Shown here: positions 12,001 through 21,000 of the stretch, one piece after another
How the letters are laid out: every line of letters starts with the position of its first letter
Position numbering within the stretch: position 1 is the stretch's first letter
Assembly (NCBI GenBank): GCA_017993865.1
Contig: JAGOLU010000003.1
Coordinates: forward strand, 1-23,033
DNA: 23,033 nucleotides
Origin: Candidatus Woesebacteria bacterium
GTDB lineage: Bacteria > Patescibacteriota > Microgenomatia > UBA1406 > GWC2-37-13
Direction of reading: 5' to 3'
Notes under the pieces: generated by a model
What the model saw: only the letters and a program-made list of their open reading frames with translations
The model's database searches: none
Told to the model about the DNA's origin: nothing
Made by a program: the position numbers and the translations under genes

Positions 12001-15000
12001 CGCTTGAGGAAACAAAGGAGTTTGGAGTCATAGGGCGCGGTGCGGTATCTATCGGTCTTATGGAGTCATTGAAAAATGCAGGAATCACTGACCCTGAAGA
12101 AGCGAAGCAGTATGTGTTGCGAGAGCTTACAAAGATAGAAGCTGAATTGCGTAAAGGTATTGTGTACACAACGACGAGTGTATTGAATCCTTCATCTTTT
12201 CAGACTCAATCCGCTGAACAGAACGCACAAAATCAATCTCGTTGGCAACGAGTATGGAATGCAGTGAAAAAATGGTGGGGTGATCAGCAGGTCTTGCGCA
12301 TTATTGACCCAAATCTTGCACGACTTTTGAATTTAAATGCGCGAGATGAGGCTGCTCAGGTAGCTGCTCAATTGGCACCGATCAAACTATTTTTAGAAAG
12401 CAATTCGCAAATTAGATCATCTGATTTGGCGCGACAATTGGACGAATTAATTCTTCAGGGTTTATCTGCACTGGAGGTTTCTCCCGACGAGCAGTATAGA
12501 TTTATAGGTGAAGTAGATGCTTTGCTTGTGCCATATCGCAAGGATTTTCTAAATGAGTTTTATCTCAAAGAAATGAAAGTGGATATCAAGACGGAGCGCA
12601 AGCGGATAGGGTATGCGGTTATGACAAGTCGGTTTGCTGCGCTTGGATTTGATTTTCATGTTGATTCTTCATTGTTCCTGTATTTGCGAACACCGAGTCA
12701 AAGCGGGCGTGATTTAGTAAATGTTGTAATGGAAAACGATGAGATGACTCAGCGACCCGAGCTTTATGTATCGAGTTACCGAGGAAGTGACCGCAGTTTG
12801 ATTCCCTTCGCTGAATATCTAAAATCGATGAAGGTGGGAGACATCTTGCAAGAAAGCTCTGGTATTTCTAATGGTTCACTTTTTGCTTATCAAAAACAAG
12901 ACAATGGATCATTTGCGCGGGTTCGATTAGTTGCAGAAAATGGTTACGAAACATATCGGGCTGAACCGATTCGCGCAATGTCATTGTCAGTTGGGCAATT
13001 TTGGCAAGCAGTAGACACTGCGTTGCAAACAAAAGATTTAGATTTACTTATAGCCTCGCTCAAAACCGATCCAGAGATTGCTCGTTTACTGAGGCTTCAG
13101 CATAACGGTGTAGAGTTGGAGGGTGCAATGCGTCGAGCACTCCAAGCCTATGTAAATAATCCGAATCAAAACATTATTTTGACACAGCAGGATATGATGC
13201 TACTGCTTGTAATTGCAGCCTTTCCACCATCTGAACACGAGCGTGTGACCGACCTTGTCGTTTCGTTGGTTAGTAATGGTGAGGTAAAAAATGGTGTAGA
13301 TCAGGTCGCCCTATTGATCGCATCTGGCTTGGTACCAGATTATTTTGTTTCGAATGCGATTGCCGATGAGGATCTTGCAAAAAAAGTGGTTGAGGCAGCT
13401 GGTGGCATTCGACAGAGTGAATTAGATGTACGCGATGTGTTTTTGGATCTCTATCAGAAGTATTATGGTTTACCTGTTGATGCTAAAAAATTATTATCAT
13501 TAAATCGGGCGATACATGCTAACAGGCAACAAACTACGAATGTTGGTCAAATATCATCAGCATATCCTACGTATTTCCAGCGGATCGCGATGATAAAAGG
13601 CAACATTGTACATGATGAATTCGTACCCAATTTTCGTATCAATCCTGAAACTGGGTATCCTGTGTTATCTGATGGTTCTGCTTTGAGTGACCATGCACGC
13701 ATTGCACTTGTGCAACGTGCCTCAAGAGAAGAGGTTGAGAAGGCGAGAAAGGTTCTTGAGAAGATCCGACCCGATGGCAGTTTTCTTTTGGGGCATAGTC
13801 CTACACCTGGAGATGCGTCATTTTCGGATTCATTGGGTCAGGATAATGCTGTGTCGTTGTTACTTAATTTTGGGGCATATGGTATATGGCCACAGTATGA
13901 AACACCTGCTTTTAGGCGATATGAATCTGCTCCGTGGATAGGTACATTTAATTTAGTCGATCCTCATAATGTATCTGCTGGACGATATTTTGAAAATGGA
14001 ACAGCAGCGATCATAGATCCTCATGTGGAGCATCCATATGTCGCAATCGATGATCAGGAAACATCGGTATATATACCACCACAGTATCTTTTGTACATCG
14101 TACCTACTCGGGAACATGCTATCGCGCTTCGGCGAGAGATGGAGAGATTAAATAGATTGACGTACATAGATACATTATCTCTAGAAAAGAGAATATTTAC
14201 GCTTCAAGATGTGATCGATGGGAAGTTTGAAGAATATATTAATTCTAATCCAAATGAGGATGACGATCAGCGTCCACCCACTCCTCTTGCGTCACCCAGT
14301 GTTGATCAGGTCAGTACGATAAAACAAACTAGCGACTTATCTATTGATCAATCAAAAATATCAATTACCCCACAACTAGAAGAAACAGGTAAGCACTTTT
14401 TAAGTGCAGTTACTACTATGTTGCAATCGCGTCCACAGACACTTATCTTGACGGGGGATAGTGGTGTGCGTCAGAAAGCTGTGATAATAATCATTGGTAA
14501 AATTCTTGGTATTTCTGAGGCTAATATGCCAAAATTTGTCCTTATGCCAACAAGAGGTCCAAAAGGTATTATCGGACCAAACACCATTGCATACAAAGTG
14601 ATACCAGAAATATGGATAGACACAACAAGAGATCAAGTGGCACTTAAGCTGGAAACTGACCCTACAAATCAAGATCTGTTGAATTTACAGCGACTTCTGG
14701 CACCATCCGAACCTGTGGTAGATGGGGCACTCCGAACAGCGTTGATGCAATATTATTATCCAGAGATTTTAACCGAGCTAGGGAGAAGTGCCTCAATTGC
14801 AGTTTTGAGTGAAGTATATATTACTGGAGGTTCATTGCGAGAATATAATAATTTTTATGAGCAATTAGGCGTGCTAGATAAGGTACAACACTATGTTGTG
14901 TATGCCACAACGAAACCTTTGGAGAACAATGTGAAAGTTTATTCATTAGCTCCAAAAACATTCAACATTACCCCAGAATCTTACACTCGACCCGATGGAA

Positions 15001-18000
15001 GTAGAGGTTTTGGTGTGCCTGATAAAACATATGATGAAGCATTTGATTATGGCGCTTTGTACAAAGGTGATCAGCGAGAAACAGAATATGTGATCGAAGA
15101 ATTTTTTAGAAGTATCTTGGAGGGTAGATCACCGTCGAGCATTATTTCGTCCGCACAGCCAGCCGGAGGTTCTTTGTATGCATTTGATCAGAGCTTCGTG
15201 TGGTTTATGGGGATTATGGATAAATTAGAGAGTTGGATAAAAACACGTTACGAAGCCATTCGGATGGAATTTTCTTTACGTAATGAAGTAGTAAATGCAA
15301 AAAAGATTCTAACCACTAGAATGAATCGGAAAGAAAGTAGTTTCCTTTCGATAGACAGTTCTCTTCGAAATCAAATATTGAATAGTATAAATACGCATAT
15401 AGATCTAAGTCTCGCGAATCGGTTAGCAATTTTGCGTCACACGGTACGCGTATTACTTGCGCTGGACATGGGTGCTAAAGATCCGTGGGATAAGTTTACT
15501 GAAGCGCTTCTTCCAGGGGATTATCTGCCAATGTACGAGCAATCTGCGATCAGGGTAAGTTATGCGTTTATATTAAATAATCCTACAGACAGGAGGTCAG
15601 ATGTGACCATGGCAAATCATTGGGCATCCTCTTTTCCGCTTGAGATTTCTGTAAAAACACCACAGGATATTCAAAAATTGGTTGAGGCAGTTGTTGCAAA
15701 AGAGTCGATAAAGGCAAAGAAACCCGAAGCTTTCATACGTGTATTAGAAAAGCTTTTGACAGAGCTTATGCCAACGTATAGATATAACCCAAACAATCCT
15801 TCTGATCCAATTAACGATTTAGTGATCGCAAAGTCTTTGCCAGAGGGGGTGCTTGGTAATGCAATAGGAGGAGGCACGATTAGTCAGCAGGAATTAGAAT
15901 CAGATCCTGTGTGGGCCGCTGCAATAGTATTTCATGAGAAATTGCATCAAGTGCTCATGGGAACAAGAACTGTAGATACAACAATAGATGAGTCCCAAGA
16001 AATTGTTGTCACCTCATTACAATATCTCTATTTAGAAAAAGCAGGGATCGCAACCACAAAGCTTTCTGAGGTGTTTTATTGGGAAGGTTCAAAAGGCCTA
16101 GTACATATGCTGCAAGTGTTGAAAGATGCTGGGAGATTTGATTGGGATTCTGAAGCAGGACATGAGGCGCTTTATAGAATGAGCGCAGATGGAGATTTCT
16201 CTGAGATTGTTAATGCATATTCCGAATTAACTAGCGCTAATGCAAAAGATATCATAGGGTATTTTCATATAACGACGGATGAAGTTATTGAAAATTGGTC
16301 AAAAAATGTATCGCAATCGACGTCGATGCAACAAGAATATGCGCGAATGAATGCAAAATTCGGATTTGATGTGGTAGTTACTCATGATGTTGGGCAGACT
16401 GAAGTAACTAGTGAAACCGATCAAGTTGTTATTGGAGAATCTGATGTGAGTCGTGTGGTGACGCAAGAAGTGGTCAATCAAGCGGAAGCGTATGTTTATG
16501 CAAATAACCCCCTCGCAGAAGGGGAGCAGCTCATGCTTGGTATTGTTGATTATATTGAGAATCAAGATTCTGAGTATCGAGCATTATTTGAAAATGGTCC
16601 AAATATCGCTAACGCCATGAGTGAGACTCGTCCTCTGTTACGCATGCAAGTGTACGAAACGCTTCAACAACCCGTTCTAGATAGAATCATGTCATATTAT
16701 AAAAAACTCCCAATTGTCGCCGCATTTTATGGCGGTTTGATGGCTGTCGGTGAGCTCTACTTTCAATTAATGAGTAAAGCAGAATTTTATGCAATGATTG
16801 ATGCGTTTCAGTCCATATTTGGTAATGCGGTAGATCCCACATTTCTCGCGTGGCATTTACCAGAATTTGCTACAGCAGGACTCGGTCTCTCATTACTATA
16901 CTGGCTTTCGCGCGGGATGTTAGTCATTGTAGAAAATTTTGGAGGGATCACACAGACCAAAAAGCGAGTAGCGAAGCTGTTGCGTGGGCTTCAGTTGCCG
17001 ATAACAACCAGTATCGCGTTTGCCGTCATGTTTATTTTTAAGACTGTAGAATCTATGCGTGATGGTGATCCTTCTTGGATCGACTCGGGAGATTTACGAG
17101 CGGTTATTGGTGGATTTGTTACCGTGTATATCGCAGACATGGTGATTAAAGGTGGTATGGTATCCGAATTTATTGGATTGCTTAAGAATGTGTTTGGAGG
17201 TTTATGGAATAAGATAGTTAGCATTGCGCGAAACAGTATGATGAAGCAATCCGTCGCCGTAGCTAACAGTATTACACCCCAAGTGTTGTCGACAGATTTT
17301 AATTCTGTATTCGCTCGGGCAAATAAGATTTTGGGCGATGCATTGAGATTTGCACTTCCAATGTTTGGTATTGGGATGGGAATATATTTTGTCGGAACAT
17401 GGATACAAAATCTTTCTTATGTAGATGGTGCGTATCCACAATTTGTAAATCAGCTTTCACATTATATTGGTACAATTGCGACTAATAATTATAATTTCTG
17501 GAGATGGCAGTTAAATGATTTTGGATTCGCTTTGGCAACTACTGCAACTTCATTTGGAGTTGCCCGTATGTTGACCGCTCGAATGTTGGCTACGCATCCC
17601 GAGCGATCAAAGTGGGTAAATATAGCATCAACAGTACTAGTTGTTGGATTATTAATCCTTGGAAAATCTATAGGAGACCCATTACATCCGGGGAAATTTT
17701 TTGATCTTCCCGATTGGGGGGTATATGCCGCAGGGCCAGCATTCTTCTGGGGCTCTCACTGGGTTAGTCAGACTATAAAAAGCTGGAGAAGAGGAGTGGT
17801 GACCATACTCATTGCTGGGGCACTACTTGGGAGTAGTGTGATTGCTGGAACTCCGACACAAAAAGCCGTGAGTGCTGTTGCACAGGTACCTATCGTCGCA
17901 CAAGTAATAGATGGTGTTGAGGCACTACAAAATACTGGATGTTTCTCTGTGAATCTGTTGGTTCAGCGTGTATATGCGTCGAGTGGAACATCCGGACAAA

Positions 18001-21000
18001 CATGTTTACCATTCTTCCGTGCTCCATGGCGAGTGATTTTTGAGCAAACAAGGGCAAACCGAGAACAGGCTTCAACTATCCGGCAGATTGCTGTGGGAGA
18101 TGCGGAGCAAAGTATACGGGCGTTATTGGCTGGAGATGAAGATTATGCTGATTGGCTCGTCAGGATACCTGCGTTTACCAAAAAATATGGCGAGGCTATT
18201 CGTGTTTTTCAAATTGTTGAGGAGGATCAAGTGGTTGGATTTATTATGCTCAACGACTCTCAGGAAAAATTGCAGGATTGGCAAAAAATCTTCGTTGAAA
18301 ACAATTTTCAAAATAGTGCTGCGGATACTGCCAAAGCAACCCAGTTTGCGTATATGTATGTTAAACCGGAAATGCGTGGTAAAGGCATCGGGAGCAAGAG
18401 TCTCTCTGAACTTCTGGGGACACTTGAGGAGCAGGGGATAGAGCAGGTATATGGGCACACACGGTACGAAGCTCCGCTCCGCTTATATACTTCATTGGGT
18501 GCCGTATCCATTGGTCAAAGCCAAAAAAACAATGTAATCCATTCTTACTTTTCTTTCGATCTACGCAAGGAGGAAACTGCTGTCCCGACAGATCATGCCG
18601 AAACGCTCGTGGTAGAGCCTGATGAAGGGGGCGGTGATGAAGCGGAAGCGCGTCTGACCGTTGCGGCTCCGGCACAAAAAGATTCCTTGTTCACACATCT
18701 ACAAAATAGTGACTTTTGGTGGCAAACAGTCCGGCGATTTCAATTATATGGACCGAGTCTTGTTGATTGGCGGCGGTGGTTCTTAGGATTTTACAATGAA
18801 TCATATTTTTTTGGATTGATTCGCAAAGTCAGTACGGATGGAAAAACGGGAGATGCAGCTACTCGTTTGTATCATGCGTTAAGACTATCAGTGAAAAACC
18901 ATGGGAATATTGAAGACATATTATCACTCGCATACACGTCAGAACGGATGGATGCGCTGACCGAATATGCTACAGCATATAGGATAAAATATCCGAATTA
19001 TTCTGAATATACAACGTTATATGAGCAACTAATGACGCTTGCTACGATGCAGCCTGACGTAATACGGAAAATTACCCTATGGCTTCCTCAATATCCAGCT
19101 CAGCACAAATCATATCAGGATGAGAATCTGACATCGATCATTAACTTAATCAGTAAGGCTGAAAATCCCGATATGTTGGTGGCACTTATTCCGACATGGT
19201 TTTCAGCATTGCCCAAAGAAAATAGTGCGAAAATTCTCGATAGTCTTGTGTCATATGCATTTGACCTTGAAGATCCGCGCATGTTAACAACGGATGTAGT
19301 TAGGGTAGGGATAATGGAGCTCATTGAAGCGGGGTATGATCTACCACGTGTCGGAACTATTTTATCTGATGTGATGAGCGGGGAGGTCGATTTTCTCGGT
19401 ACTATTAAAACCATTTCAGCCTTTACTAAAGGTTTGGTTCAGCAAGGAGAATTCAATCAAGAACAGCTTATTTCTTTGGTGAGAGGCCGTTTGTATGCTG
19501 GATCAGAAGTATCTGCGGATACTGTGATTTCCCAACACACCCAGTTTAGAGATGCAGGACTGACGGATGACGATGCATCACGTGTATTAACAATGATCTA
19601 TAGAAATCAACAGGTATTGCGGTATCCGTTGATGCTCCGGCTTGTTCGTGAGTTGCAGTTGGCTGGTTTGCCTGCAGATAGTGTAGCTAATACACTTATT
19701 GCGGCATTTAATAACAACGCGTTATACGAGCTAGAAAATCTAGATGCAAATCTTGCTCAGTTAAAACAAAAGGAGGGGTCATACAATAGAATTCGCCTAA
19801 CCTTTCAAACCCTCACATTGAGGCTATTTATGGCACACTCTCCTCGTGAGATTGCGGTGATAGATCACGTAATGGCAAATCGTACTCTGAATACAGAAAC
19901 GCGGGTATTGCTAACTACACACATTGGCACTCTGTTGGCGATGTCCGATCAGCATAACGGAACTCAATTTTCTGGTCAGGAGGACCCCGCATTTGTCGAG
20001 GTATTGCAATTTATCGATAAAGTCGAAGGATTTTTAACTGAGCAGAATGAGCTTCTATCGCAATCCAAACGACAATTAGTATCTCGAGTAACAACGGCAA
20101 AAAACGGCATAGATATATTGCTGTCCAGTCTTGATTATTTGACCCGTGTCACACGCGATGACCAGCTTCGTTCTATACGGGGTATATATGGGATGCTTCA
20201 GCGTGGCGGCATATCATGGTCTGATTCAAGAAATGACCTCGATCTTATATTTTCGAAACGGTTTATAGATGTCTTTGGTTTTGTGACAAGCCGTCCGCTT
20301 ATCACTGTATATCTTGCTTTGGCAAGGAATGAGCCGTTGACAGCAAATATCTTTACTCAAAATAATGTTGCTGCGTTCGGCATATCCCAAACTGGAGAAG
20401 CAGGAGTAGAGCAATTGCGACAGGGTGTCTCGGCGATTCAAAAAAGGCTGTTGATCGAACGTAATATACGACCAGAGGATCTGGAGTCTGATTTTGCGGT
20501 ATCTCTTGTCGGTATTGCTACAGGTTTTACCACTGTACAATGGTCACACGGAAAAATGGGTATAGATTTGCGACAATTTGTTCAGGACTTTTCTACACAA
20601 AAGGCAGCAAATCTTATTCCTGAACTTCCTGTGGCATATCAAGATGATGTGCAATTTCCTGTACGTGCGATGCGCGCAACGTTTACCCAAGACGAGGGTG
20701 CAGTATTTAATCGGTATGTGAATCGATACACTCTAACTATTAGTGGTGAAGCGAATCAGCCCACTATTGATGAGCGCAGTCGTATCGCACAAGAAGTGAG
20801 CGCGATATTTCAGGCAAAAGCAAGTGAATATGAAACGCTTATCGCGGAAGGCACCCATACTCTTGTTAAGAATCAGGAGCAGCTTACAGCAGAGGATGTA
20901 ATTCGTAAGTCTGCGGATCTCGAAAGCCATTTACAGCGACAAATGGCATTGCTTAATGAGGCGTCACTTTCTTTGGTCAATGCAAAGACCATTATTGATG

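Noticed and set aside
13760..14250. ADP-ribosyltransferase-like toxin domain
   Set aside because: A few strings (L-L-G-H-S-P, G-R-Y-F-E-N-G) recall the fold, but the R-S-E or H-Y-E triads are not evident. Left as unassigned.
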